Source: CAWAND01 sp963783335
GTDB taxonomy: Bacteria; Chloroflexota; Anaerolineae; Anaerolineales; E44-bin32
NCBI GenBank assembly: GCA_963783335.1
Contig: CAWAND010000010.1
Location: forward strand, 992,001 to 1,056,000
Direction: 5' to 3'
Length of the DNA: 64,000 bases
Shown here: positions 8,298 through 16,871 of the stretch, piece after piece
How the letters are laid out: the number at the start of each line of letters is the position of its first letter
How positions within the stretch are numbered: the first letter of the stretch is position 1
The notes under the pieces: generated by a model
Seen by the model: only the letters and a program-made list of their open reading frames with translations
The model's database searches: none
What the model was told of the DNA's origin: nothing
Program-made: the position numbers and the translations under genes

Positions 8298-8330
8298 GCA
8301 GCGCACCGCAAGAGCGGGGCGCTGCTTTTT
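8298..8330 (+). terminator. Intrinsic terminator of the yvl-like operon
   Basis: GCAGCGC, then CCGC-AAGA-GCGG, then GCGCTGC form an 11-pair stem with one A/G mismatch, followed directly by TTTTT. It ends the operon 32 bases after the holin-like gene. Confidence 0.8.
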
Positions 8331-8389
8331 CGTCGCTTGAATTTAGGGTATGCTCAAGGTTAACAGGTCCAGACAGGAGCGAAACCGGA

Positions 8390-10084
8390 TTGGATATCAA
8401 AGACAAGTCAATATTGGTTTTGGGTGGCTACGGCCTGGTCGGGTCGGCCGTGTGCCGTGAGCTTCTGTTGCGGCGCCCATCACGCCTCTTGGTGGGATCG
8501 CTGAGGCGAATTCAGGCCGAATCGGCGGTGGCCCAGCTGAAAGCGGGCACGCCTGGGAGCGACACCGAAATCGTTCCTGTGTGGGGTGACGTGCTTCTTC
8601 GGGCCGAGTGGCAGACGGAGGACGGAGAGGTGCACCCGCGTGTCCGGGTGCTGGAACAGCCCGAACAACGCCGCCAGCTGGTGGGAGATATCCTGGATGA
8701 ACTAGAAGCTGACATCCTCCAGGCCTCGCTGCTCTACCAATTGATCACTGGTACGTGGTCGGGGATCGACGGCCGCGGCGCCGACATTGTGGTGGATTGT
8801 ATGAATACAGCTACGGCCGTCGCCTACCAGAACATCTATCAGGCGGCCCGGCACTTGGAAGGCCGAATCCAATCGGAGCAGCCGACAGATTGGCCGGAAG
8901 AGGTCGAGCGAGTCTTCACCTCCCTGTACATCCCGCAGCTTGTGCGGCACATGCAGATCTTCTACGAAGCGATGGTGGCGGCTGGGACCCAAGCCTATGT
9001 GAAAGTTGGCACAAGTGGCACCGGTGGGATGGGCTTCAACATTCCCTACACACACGGCGAAGAACGTCCGTCCCGGGTCTTGCTGTCGAAATCGGCCGTG
9101 GCTGGCGCGCAGACAATGTTGATCTTCCTCTTGGCCAGGACTCCGGGTGCGCCCCAAGTCATGAAAGAGGTCAAGCCGACGGCAGCCATCGCCTGGAAAG
9201 AGATTGGTTACGGGCCGATCCGGGCCGGGGGGCACGAGTTCCCTCTGTACGACTGCGATCCGGACGCGCCCGCGCCGCTGGATAGCTCAACCACCACCCA
9301 GCCCCAAGGGGATTTTGGGATTGACACGGGAGAGATCCTCGAATCGGTCTACATCGATTCGGGCGAGAACGGCCTGTTTGCGGCTGGTGAGTTTACGGCC
9401 CTGACCACCTTGGGGCAAATGGCCTTCGTAACCCCGGAGGAAATCGCCCACAATGTGGTCAGGGAAATCGAAGGTGGGAACACGGGCAAAGACGTCGTGG
9501 CGGCTATCGATTCGTCGGTGATGGGGCCGTCTTATCGGGCAGCCTTCCTGCGCAGCGCGGCGCTGAATCGCCTCCACCAACTGGAACAGGAACACAAGGT
9601 CGATTCGGTGGCCTTCGAACTCCTTGGTCCGCCCCGGCTCTCCAAGCTTCTTTTTGAGGCCTACATCATCAAGAGGATCGCGCCCCAGATCTCGCTGGCG
9701 GTTGGGGCCGATCCCCAGGATCTCAGCCAGCAGGCTTATGACCTGGTGAGAGAGGATGAACCTCTGCGTCGGCAGATGATTTCCATTGGCATTCCGATCT
9801 TGGTGCCAGACGGCAGCGGTTTGCTGCGCGGGCCGGTCATCAAGTCACCTGATGCCGAGCACGGGTGGGTAGACTTGCGCCCCGACAACCTGCGGCTTTG
9901 GCAGGATCGGCTCAAGGCCGTCCAGCAGGAAGTCGCGGCCAGTTTGGATGGGGACACGAGTTCCCAAATCGACCGCCCATTCGAGGCAAGCCGCATCTGG
10001 CAGGCAACCGATCGTTTTGACGTGGGGGAGATCGTCGGATGGGTCTTCAATGAAGAAGAACAGGGCCGGCGGGGAAAAGGCTAG
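8390..10084 (+). CDS. NAD(P)-binding Rossmann dehydrogenase-like protein
   Basis: A 564-residue protein. The N-terminus has a dinucleotide-binding fold: ILVLGGYGLVGSAVCREL with the GxxGxxG loop, then RPSRLLVGSLRR. A VVDCMNTATAVAY stretch at about 135-148 and YVKVGTSGTGGMGFNIPYTH at about 205-224 look like the middle of an extended short-chain dehydrogenase or saccharopine-dehydrogenase-like fold. The remaining 300 residues match no domain I know. The start is a TTG 9 bases after an AGGAG. It has its own transcription unit after the terminator at 8298-8330. Cofactor binding is well supported; substrate and pathway are unknown. Confidence 0.7.
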   Translation: MDIKDKSILVLGGYGLVGSAVCRELLLRRPSRLLVGSLRRIQAESAVAQLKAGTPGSDTEIVPVWGDVLLRAEWQTEDGEVHPRVRVLEQPEQRRQLVGDILDELEADILQASLLYQLITGTWSGIDGRGADIVVDCMNTATAVAYQNIYQAARHLEGRIQSEQPTDWPEEVERVFTSLYIPQLVRHMQIFYEAMVAAGTQAYVKVGTSGTGGMGFNIPYTHGEERPSRVLLSKSAVAGAQTMLIFLLARTPGAPQVMKEVKPTAAIAWKEIGYGPIRAGGHEFPLYDCDPDAPAPLDSSTTTQPQGDFGIDTGEILESVYIDSGENGLFAAGEFTALTTLGQMAFVTPEEIAHNVVREIEGGNTGKDVVAAIDSSVMGPSYRAAFLRSAALNRLHQLEQEHKVDSVAFELLGPPRLSKLLFEAYIIKRIAPQISLAVGADPQDLSQQAYDLVREDEPLRRQMISIGIPILVPDGSGLLRGPVIKSPDAEHGWVDLRPDNLRLWQDRLKAVQQEVAASLDGDTSSQIDRPFEASRIWQATDRFDVGEIVGWVFNEEEQGRRGKG

Positions 10085-10107
10085 GGGCGAAGGCCGCGTT
10101 CCGCCTA

Positions 10108-10116
10108 TGCTATACT
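10108..10116 (+). promoter_or_regulatory. Extended -10 promoter TGCTATACT
   Basis: TGC directly precedes TATACT, an extended -10 box with no clear -35. It would start transcription near 10123, leaving a leader of about 155 bases before the histidine kinase. I see no terminator or riboswitch fold that I recognise in that leader. Confidence 0.45.
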
Positions 10117-10277
10117 CGTTTGATTTTTCACCCAGCCCGCAAAACCGCCGCACGATGGTCCGGAAGGCCCCGGTTTGATCGATGGGGTGCCCTCAAAGGC
10201 CAGCCTCGGGCCGCGTGCACGAGCGGGATCCCCTGATGGATATGTTGCTTGGGCGTCGTTAACAGACCAGATGACCG

Positions 10278-12358
10278 ATGACTGCTGACCTGCCCGCCAC
10301 CGAGCGGGCGCGTACCTCCCTTGAACTCCTGTACAGCATCAGCCGTGAGCTTGCCGCTCAGCTTGATCTACGCGAGCTGCTCCAACGCGTGCTTCAACTG
10401 ACAATGGAGAACGTGGGCGCTGCCAGCGGAAGCATCCTTGTCTTGGACGAAAGCGGAGAGGTTATCGAGGGCGCCCTGGCCACCGGAGGCCGGGTTCATG
10501 ACCACACGGCCGAGCAGTTGGCTGTCACCTATGAGCGCGGCCTGGCAGGTTGGGTGGTCGATCACCGTGAACCAGCACTGGTGGCAAGCACCAGGGACGA
10601 CCCGCGCTGGCTCAAGCGTCCGCAAGACTCGAGCAACGGCGATTCCCGATCGGCGATCAGCGTTCCGGTTACGGCGCGTGACCGTGTGGTGGGCGTTCTG
10701 ACCCTGGTTCATCCTGAAGCCGAGCATTTCAATCAGGATGATCTGACCCTGCTCAAAGCGATTGCAGACCAGGCGGGCATCGCGGTGGAAAACGCGCGAC
10801 TGTTCGCCGAGAGCCGGCGGCAGGTGGAGGCGACGGTGGCCCTGGCAGAAAGTGCGCGGGTCGTCACCGCCAGCCTCGACATGGAGGACGTGCTCGACCG
10901 GATTCTGGAGCAAACCATCCGCACGCTGGACGTGGAGGCCGCCTCATTGGCCCTGTTAGACCAGGAGACCGGGGAGCTCGAGTTCAAAGTAGCTCGGGGC
11001 GGTGGGGGGAGGCGATTGTGGGTTTCCGCCTCAAGCCTGGCCAGGGGATAGCCGGGTGGGTTGCCGAGCATGGAGAAGCTGTGGCCATTGACAATGCGCC
11101 GGACGACCCGCGATTCTTCCCTGGCGTGGACGAGCGAACCGGTTTTAGGACCCGGTCGGTGGCATGCGTCCCAATCTTCGTGCAAGAAGCCCTTATCGGT
11201 GTGCTCGAAGCCCTCAATCCGAGACGGCGAACTTTCGGCTCGGAACAGGTCGAGCTGCTCACCGGAATCGCAGGTTTGGCTGGCACGGCGATCAACCACG
11301 CGCAGTTGTTCGCTGACACCCAGGCGGCGCATGAACGGTATGCGGGCCTGTTCAACGACAGCATCGATCCGATCATTATCACGGACCTGGCTGGCAAGGT
11401 AACCGAAGCCAACCACCGGGCTGAGGCCTTTCTCGGCCTGGATCTGTCGTACCTCAAGGAACAGACCATATTCTCGGTGCACCTGCCCGATGCGGAGAGA
11501 CTGCCGCAGGACCTGAGCCAGATCCAGGTCGGCGAGACGATTGCCTACGATGGAGAGGTGACGCACAACGACGGTTACCGGATGCCGGTGGAAGTTCATA
11601 TCAAGCGGATTGACATCGAAGGCCAACCGTTCCTTCAATGGATCCTGAGGGATATCTCGGAGCGGCAGGCCTTGGATGAACTACGGACCGATCTGACGTC
11701 GATGATTTTTCACGATTTGCGATCGCCGTTGGGGAATGTTATGTCGAGTCTGGAGATGCTCCAAGCCAGTCTTCCAACCGACAGCGAAACCGTGCAATCC
11801 GTGCTTTCCATCGCCATGCGGTCCAGCCGCCGGCTGTCCCGCCTGGTGGAGTCCCTGCTGGATCTGGGTCAGCTCGAAACCGGGCAGGCGGTGCTGCACA
11901 AAGAGAGCGCCTCGCTCGGCGCGGTCATTACGGAGGCGGTGGAGGAGGTGCACCCGGTGGCCGAGGCCAAGGGCCACACGCTTCGTTTCAATCTCGCCCG
12001 CGACCTGCCGGAGATCCAATGCGACGTGGAAATGGTACGGCGGGTGGTCATCAACTTGCTCGAGAACGCGGTCAAGTACACTCATTCAGGGGGGGACATT
12101 ACCGTATCGGCTGCCCTGACCGAGGCCAAAGACAAGCTGGCGGTGAGCGTAGCCGATACCGGCCCTGGTATTTCACAGCATGACCAAAAGGCGATTTTCG
12201 ACAAGTTCGCCCGCATTCACGGGGAGGGACGCCCCAAAGGACTGGGTCTTGGACTGGCGTTTTGCCGTCTGGCGGTCGAAGCGCATGGGGGAACGATCTG
12301 GGTCGAAAGCGAGGAAGGGCAGGGGTCAACCTTTGCCTTCACGCTCCCACTTGAATAA
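10278..12358 (+). pseudogene. GAF-GAF-PAS sensor histidine kinase, frameshifted near 11006
   Basis: Two frames make one cytosolic sensor kinase of about 693 residues: GAF (about 30-185), GAF (about 205-345), PAS (about 355-465), HisKA with the phospho-accepting His in FHDLRSPLGNV, and a HATPase domain with N box NLLENAVKYTHSGG, G1 DTGPGIS and G2 GLGLGLAF. The first frame ends in unrelated residues at 11051. Adding one G to the G6 run at 11004-11009 gives ARGGGGEAIVGFRLKPGQGI and restores the second GAF domain. No membrane helix and no linked response regulator, so it is an orphan. A homopolymer slip is a common sequencing error but also a phase-variation site. Confidence 0.8.
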
Positions 12359-12387
12359 CCACTGAACTCTGACCGCGAGGAGGCATC

Positions 12388-13224
12388 GTGCGGACCATCC
12401 TTTCCGGCATCACCATCGAAAATGCCTACCCCGCTCTGACTGTCGGGGCTGTCGCCGGGCAGGGCGAGCTGCTCCTGATTGATTTTCCCCTGCGCGCCGA
12501 CGATGCCAAGGAATGGTTGGGTCAGGTCAGCGAACTCGGCAAGCCGCGCTATCTGGCCGTCCTCGATCAACATCCCGACCGCGTGCTCGCGTCCCGCAAT
12601 ATCGAAATCTCACGCGCCGCGCATGCTGCCACCTCCGATGCCGTGTCCCGTCTGCCCGACACATTCAAAGGGGCCAGCCAGCCCGTCGGCTCCGAGGTCG
12701 ATCGAATCAAGCGCGTCTCTGGCATCACGCGGTTGACTCCGGATTTGACCTTCAGCGATACCCTCCTCATTCACCTTGGCGATCAGTTGATTCGTCTTCG
12801 GCATCAGCCCGGCCCGGCAGCCGGATCGATATGGGTGGTGCTTGAAGAGCGGGGTGTGGCCTTCGTTGGCGACGCGGTCGTGGTCAATGAGCCTCCATTC
12901 TTGGGATTCGGTCAGATCGACCCCTGGTTGGAGGCGCTGGATGTCCTTCGGGCAGCCCCTTTCGAAGACTACAAGATTCTCAGCGGTCGCGATGGGCTGG
13001 TGGATCGTGACGCGATCAACGACATGGCGCGCTTTTTGCGCAAGGTGCCCGTCCGCCTGGAACACATGCAGGAAGCGGACGATGTCGAAGCCGCGGCTGA
13101 GGCTGCCGCGGAAGATCTGATGGATGATTTCAAGGTGACTTCCGCCCGCTGGGACTTGTGCCACTTGCGGTTGAAGTCCGGCCTGATCCGACTCTTTCGA
13201 CGCGATCATCCAGTCGAAGATTGA
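12388..13224 (+). CDS. Metallo-beta-lactamase-fold protein lacking the metal motif
   Basis: A 278-residue protein with the layout of a metallo-beta-lactamase hydrolase: GELLLIDFPLR near the start, LAVLDQHPDRV where the HxHxDH motif should stand, LIRLRHQPGPAAGSIWVV, and a GDAVVV strand near 162-167. Most metal ligands are absent, so hydrolase activity is doubtful; it may be a binding or scaffold relative. The C-terminus is helical and acidic (EAAAEAAAEDLMDDF). GTG start with AGGAGG 6 bases upstream. It follows the histidine kinase by 29 bases and precedes the asparaginase gene by 27, suggesting one transcript. Confidence 0.6.
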   Translation: MRTILSGITIENAYPALTVGAVAGQGELLLIDFPLRADDAKEWLGQVSELGKPRYLAVLDQHPDRVLASRNIEISRAAHAATSDAVSRLPDTFKGASQPVGSEVDRIKRVSGITRLTPDLTFSDTLLIHLGDQLIRLRHQPGPAAGSIWVVLEERGVAFVGDAVVVNEPPFLGFGQIDPWLEALDVLRAAPFEDYKILSGRDGLVDRDAINDMARFLRKVPVRLEHMQEADDVEAAAEAAAEDLMDDFKVTSARWDLCHLRLKSGLIRLFRRDHPVED

Positions 13225-13251
13225 AACACCTCTAGGTCTAGGCGAACCCCA

Positions 13252-14289
13252 ATGAAGAACGGCTATGAACCTGTTGTTCGGGTACTCAGGGGGGAGGTTG
13301 AGGAGTCTGTCCACTTCGGGGCGATTGCGGTGGCCAATGCTTCCGGCCAGCTCCTGGCAAGCTGGGGCAATCCCGAGCTGGTGACGTTCATGCGGTCGTC
13401 GGCCAAGCCCTTCCAGGCGCTGCCGCTGGTGGAATCGGGCGCTTTGGACTCCTTTGGTCTGTCGGCTGAAGATCTGGCGTTGTTCTGCGCGTCGCACGCC
13501 GGCACTGACGCCCATGTGCGCGGTGTCGAGCATATCCAATCCCGGGTTGGTCTGAGGGAGGTCGACTTGCAGTGCGGTACGCACGCGCCGTTCGATCGGG
13601 CCACCGCATTCCGGCTGCAGGCCGGAGGCCAGCTGGTGACTCCCAACCGCCACAACTGCTCCGGCAAGCACACCGGTATGCTCGCCCAAGCCAAGCACTT
13701 GGGCGCCCCCTTGGAGACATACCTGGCTCCAGACAACCCAGTCCAACAGCGGATCCTGTCGGCGCTGGCCGACCTGGCCGGATTGGACGAAGCGGATATT
13801 CGGGTCGGGACGGATGGCTGCTCGGCCCCCAATTTCGCCCTCCCGCTTCGGGCGGCTGCCACCGCCTACGCCCGGCTCGCCGACCCATCCAGTCTCTCCC
13901 AGGATCGGGCCCGGGCGTGTGAACGGATCTTTGACGCCATGACCGGCTACCCGGCAATGGTGTCAGGCGAAGGGCGTCTGGACACGGTGTTGATGAACTC
14001 GGTGCCCGGAGTCCTATCCAAGGGCGGCGCTGAGGGATACCAGGGCTTGGCCATCCGCGCTCAAGCTCGGGGCGGCGGCGAGGCCGTGGGTGTGGCGGCA
14101 AAGATCAGCGATGGCGACCTGGCGTTCCGGGCCCAGGCCGTGATGGTGCTGAGACTGTTGGAGCAGCTGGGAGTGAAAGGCGCCGAGCGCCTAGCCGATC
14201 TGCCGCCTTTCAACACCTCGCAGATGACAAATCACGCCGGCATCACGGTTGGTGCCGTTGAGTCCTGCTTCACCCTGGAATCAGCCTGA
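13252..14289 (+). CDS. L-asparaginase II-like amidohydrolase (thermolabile type)
   Basis: A 345-residue soluble enzyme of the asparaginase II family found in Rhizobium etli and many actinobacteria, not the E. coli AnsA/AnsB fold. Diagnostic stretches are RSSAKPFQALPLVESGA (about 46-62), CASHAGT, CGTHAPFDRATAF, the highly conserved NCSGKHTGMLA (about 137-147) and GTDGCSAPNFALPLR. In the family the SxxK-type Ser and Lys in the RSSAKP stretch are catalytic. It converts asparagine to aspartate and ammonia in the cytosol. It runs directly into rsmG, whose start follows its stop by one base, so the two are probably co-transcribed. Confidence 0.85.
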   Translation: MKNGYEPVVRVLRGEVEESVHFGAIAVANASGQLLASWGNPELVTFMRSSAKPFQALPLVESGALDSFGLSAEDLALFCASHAGTDAHVRGVEHIQSRVGLREVDLQCGTHAPFDRATAFRLQAGGQLVTPNRHNCSGKHTGMLAQAKHLGAPLETYLAPDNPVQQRILSALADLAGLDEADIRVGTDGCSAPNFALPLRAAATAYARLADPSSLSQDRARACERIFDAMTGYPAMVSGEGRLDTVLMNSVPGVLSKGGAEGYQGLAIRAQARGGGEAVGVAAKISDGDLAFRAQAVMVLRLLEQLGVKGAERLADLPPFNTSQMTNHAGITVGAVESCFTLESA

Positions 14290-14290
14290 C

Positions 14291-15025
14291 ATGCCCGTCC
14301 TGGCGCCGTCTTTGCTCCAAGAAAGCGTGCAGTCTGTACTCGGGCTGCGCCTGACCAAGGCCCAATTGGCGGCCTTCGAGTGGTATGCGGAAGCGCTGCT
14401 GGTTTGGAATGAGAAGGTCAATCTGACGGCGATCACCGCCCCGGGGGAGATTGAGGTCAAGCATTTCGTCGACTCACTGACTTGTCTTCTGGCGATGGAC
14501 CTGTCCAAGGGGGATCGATTGATTGACGTCGGCACAGGCGCTGGCTTTCCTGGCTTGCCCCTCAAGATCATGCGCCCCCAACTTCAGGTCGCGCTGGTGG
14601 AGGCGACGGACAAGAAGGTGCAGTTCTGCCGGCACGTGGTGGCTGGTTTGAAATTGGAGGGGGTTGAGGTGCACCACGCCCGAGCGGAGGACCTGGGGAA
14701 CGATCCTGCCCATCGCCAGACTTACGACTGGGTGGTGGCGCGGGCTGTGGCCTCGCTGCCGGTCCTGGTCGAGTACCTGCTGCCTTTGGCGAAAATCGGG
14801 GGCGTGATCATCGCCCAGAAAGGCGAGACGGGACCGGCCGAAGTGCACGCTGCCGAGGCCGCTGTCGGGCACCTGGGCGGCCATGTGCGACAGCTCAAGC
14901 CGATTGAACTTCCCACCGTGGCTGAGTCGCGCTTTCTGATCCTGATCGACAAGATTGCGGCCACACCAGAGGGGTACCCGCGGCGCCCTGGCATCCCAGC
15001 CAAGCGACCGCTTTCAAAGAGCTAG
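14291..15025 (+). CDS. rsmG: 16S rRNA (guanine527-N7)-methyltransferase
   Basis: A 244-residue SAM-dependent methyltransferase that modifies G527 of 16S rRNA in the decoding region. Visible motifs: YAEALLVWNEKVNLTAIT near the start, HFVDSLTCLL, the SAM loop LIDVGTGAGFPGLPLKI, LVEATDKKVQFC, HHARAEDLG and VVARAVASLPVLVEYLLPL. The length fits the family. The ATG at 14291 lies one base after the asparaginase stop; the upstream reading within the asparaginase gene is not conserved. It is convergent with recF and the two stop codons share bases. Loss in other bacteria gives low-level streptomycin resistance. Confidence 0.93.
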   Translation: MPVLAPSLLQESVQSVLGLRLTKAQLAAFEWYAEALLVWNEKVNLTAITAPGEIEVKHFVDSLTCLLAMDLSKGDRLIDVGTGAGFPGLPLKIMRPQLQVALVEATDKKVQFCRHVVAGLKLEGVEVHHARAEDLGNDPAHRQTYDWVVARAVASLPVLVEYLLPLAKIGGVIIAQKGETGPAEVHAAEAAVGHLGGHVRQLKPIELPTVAESRFLILIDKIAATPEGYPRRPGIPAKRPLSKS

Positions 15026-16254
15026 AGACTCAGGTCCGATCGTTGGGCCGGATGGGGGGAGAGGTGGCCGGCGTTGACCTCCCAGACCGTGGCTTCGGCC
15101 AGGAACTTGGAGTCAAACATCTCCAGGTCAGCGCTGGTGAGAATGGCCTGCTGGGCATCCAGGATGTGGTCCAGCAAATCCTTGCGGCGGGCCGAGTCCA
15201 GTTCGGCCAACACTTCGTCCAGCAGCAAGACCGGCCACTCCCCCGTCCGCCGTTTTAGCCACCCCACTTCAGCCAGCTTGAGCGCCAGCATCGACGTTCG
15301 TATCTGGCCGCGTGAGCCGTAGGTGTGCAGATCCAACCCGTTGATCTGAAATCGTATGTCGTCGCGATGGGGTCCGATCAGGGTCATGCCGCGGGCGATC
15401 TCTTCCTGGCGACCCCGCTCCAGGGCCTCGCGCATCCCATTTCGGATGGCGTCGCGTGACAGCCCGGTGCGATCGACCGGCGTGTCGATATCCAAACCCA
15501 TCTGGCCCGGGGGCCGAGGCAGTGGGTCGTAGCTGGGTTGGTAGATTAGCCGCAACCGCTCACGGCCCCGGGTCAGCTGGCTGTGCACAGGGCCGGCCTC
15601 GGCTTCCAGTTCGCGCAGGGCGAGGGCCCGGCTGCGTATCAGTGTGGCAGCCTGCTCGGTCAGTTGCTCATCCCAGTAGGTCAGCTCGTCCAGGCGCGAG
15701 CCTCGTTCGGAGATCTGCTTCAACAATGCGTTGCGCTGCGAGATCAGACGTGCATATCGGCTCAGGCTTTCGGAGTAGATCGGATCTGCCTGGGACAGGC
15801 TGGCGTCGAAGTGACGCCGCCGATCACCGGGGGATCCCTCCACCACGCGCAAGTCTTGGGGAAGGAACAGCACCGCATTGAAGGCGCCCGCAAGATCGCT
15901 GACCTTGCGCTTCACCCCGTTGATCAGAATTTCCTTCTTAAGCCGTCCGTCAGGACTTGCACCGTCCGTCTCCACCGATAGGCGGATCTCAATTCGTCCC
16001 AGGCGCTCGGCGCGCCGGAATTCGGCCACAATGCGAGCGAACGGCGCAGGCTCATCCAAGGACAGGAAGTTGATCAATTGCCTGTCCGAGGTGGTGTGTG
16101 GGGAGGAGGCAGAGGTCAGGTAGTAAATGGCCTCCAACAAGCTGGTCTTTCCCTGCGCGTTGGCGCCAAACAACAATGTGGCTCCCGGCTCAGCGCCGGT
16201 CTCGAGCCGCACAAAATTGCGGAAATTGGTCAGGGAAAGATGGGTGAGCTGCAT
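15022..16254 (-). CDS. recF: DNA replication and repair protein RecF
   Basis: A 410-residue SMC-like ATPase of the RecFOR gap-repair pathway. It starts MQLTHLSLTNFRNFVRLE, with the Walker A loop LLFGANAQGKTSLLEAIYYL, QGKT being the family form. The C-terminal Walker B and D-loop region reads PVLLLDEVLAELDSARRKDLLDHIL, and RGQIRTSMLALKLAE carries the signature region. It loads RecA at single-strand gaps. Unlike the classical order, it is not beside dnaA/dnaN; def and a PH-domain protein precede it in the same direction. A CRP-like palindrome lies about 52 bases upstream. Confidence 0.94.
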   Translation of the reverse strand: MQLTHLSLTNFRNFVRLETGAEPGATLLFGANAQGKTSLLEAIYYLTSASSPHTTSDRQLINFLSLDEPAPFARIVAEFRRAERLGRIEIRLSVETDGASPDGRLKKEILINGVKRKVSDLAGAFNAVLFLPQDLRVVEGSPGDRRRHFDASLSQADPIYSESLSRYARLISQRNALLKQISERGSRLDELTYWDEQLTEQAATLIRSRALALRELEAEAGPVHSQLTRGRERLRLIYQPSYDPLPRPPGQMGLDIDTPVDRTGLSRDAIRNGMREALERGRQEEIARGMTLIGPHRDDIRFQINGLDLHTYGSRGQIRTSMLALKLAEVGWLKRRTGEWPVLLLDEVLAELDSARRKDLLDHILDAQQAILTSADLEMFDSKFLAEATVWEVNAGHLSPHPAQRSDLSL

Positions 16255-16305
16255 GCCTTGTCCCGCGCAGGGAACCGGAGGCTCATGCCGTCCGGCCCGG
16301 TCAAT

Positions 16306-16323
16306 TTGTGAGAATTTTCACAA
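16306..16323. promoter_or_regulatory. CRP/FNR-like palindrome upstream of recF
   Basis: TTGTGA-GAATTT-TCACAA, a perfect dyad, stands between the end of def and the start of recF, 52 bases before the recF start. It could control recF separately from def. Confidence 0.5.
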
Positions 16324-16340
16324 AGAAAGATGGTGCGGGC

Positions 16341-16871
16341 CTAGGACGATGGCGCGCCCTCCACGGCGTGATCCTCGTCTTCGATTTCCCACACCTGGGT
16401 GGCCCGATCGATGAAGAGCACCCCATCCACATGGTCGACTTCATGCTGGAAAATGCGAGCCAGCCATCCCTTGGCCTTCAACCGAAAGGCATCTCCGTGC
16501 CGGTTGTAGCCCTTGACGGTTACCCACTCGTAACGTTCGACTTCGCCGTAGTAGCCAGGGATGGAAAGGCAGCCTTCGTTGCCCAACACGGTTTCCTTGG
16601 AGTGGCGCACGATTTCTGGGTTGACCACAGCGTAAAGCTTCTTCGGCTGCTCGGGAGCACCGGGGTCTTCTTCAACCTCGCCGTACTCCACCACGATCAC
16701 GCGTTGGCTGACGCCCACCTGGGGTGCCGCCAGGCCGACGCCGGGTGCCTCTCGCATCGTCTCGATCATATCGTCGATCAGCGTTTGAATATCGGATGTG
16801 AAGGCTCTGACCTTGCGGGCCTTTTCGCGGAGCACGGGGTCCGGTGGGGTGACAATTCTACGGATAGTCAT
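16341..16871 (-). CDS. def: Peptide deformylase
   Basis: A 176-residue metalloenzyme that removes the formyl group from nascent proteins. All three family motifs are intact: GVGLAAPQVGV (motif 1), EGCLSIPGYYG (motif 2, the metal-binding Cys) and QHEVDHVDGVLF (motif 3, two metal-binding His and the catalytic Glu). The start overlaps the end of the upstream PH-domain gene by 14 bases, implying co-translation. Length is normal for a bacterial Def. Confidence 0.95.
   Translation of the reverse strand: MTIRRIVTPPDPVLREKARKVRAFTSDIQTLIDDMIETMREAPGVGLAAPQVGVSQRVIVVEYGEVEEDPGAPEQPKKLYAVVNPEIVRHSKETVLGNEGCLSIPGYYGEVERYEWVTVKGYNRHGDAFRLKAKGWLARIFQHEVDHVDGVLFIDRATQVWEIEDEDHAVEGAPSS

Noticed and set aside
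10150..10215. GGTCCGGAAGGCC, resembling the SRP RNA loop
   Set aside because: The flanking bases lack the AGGAAGCAGCC part and the long SRP helix cannot be formed.
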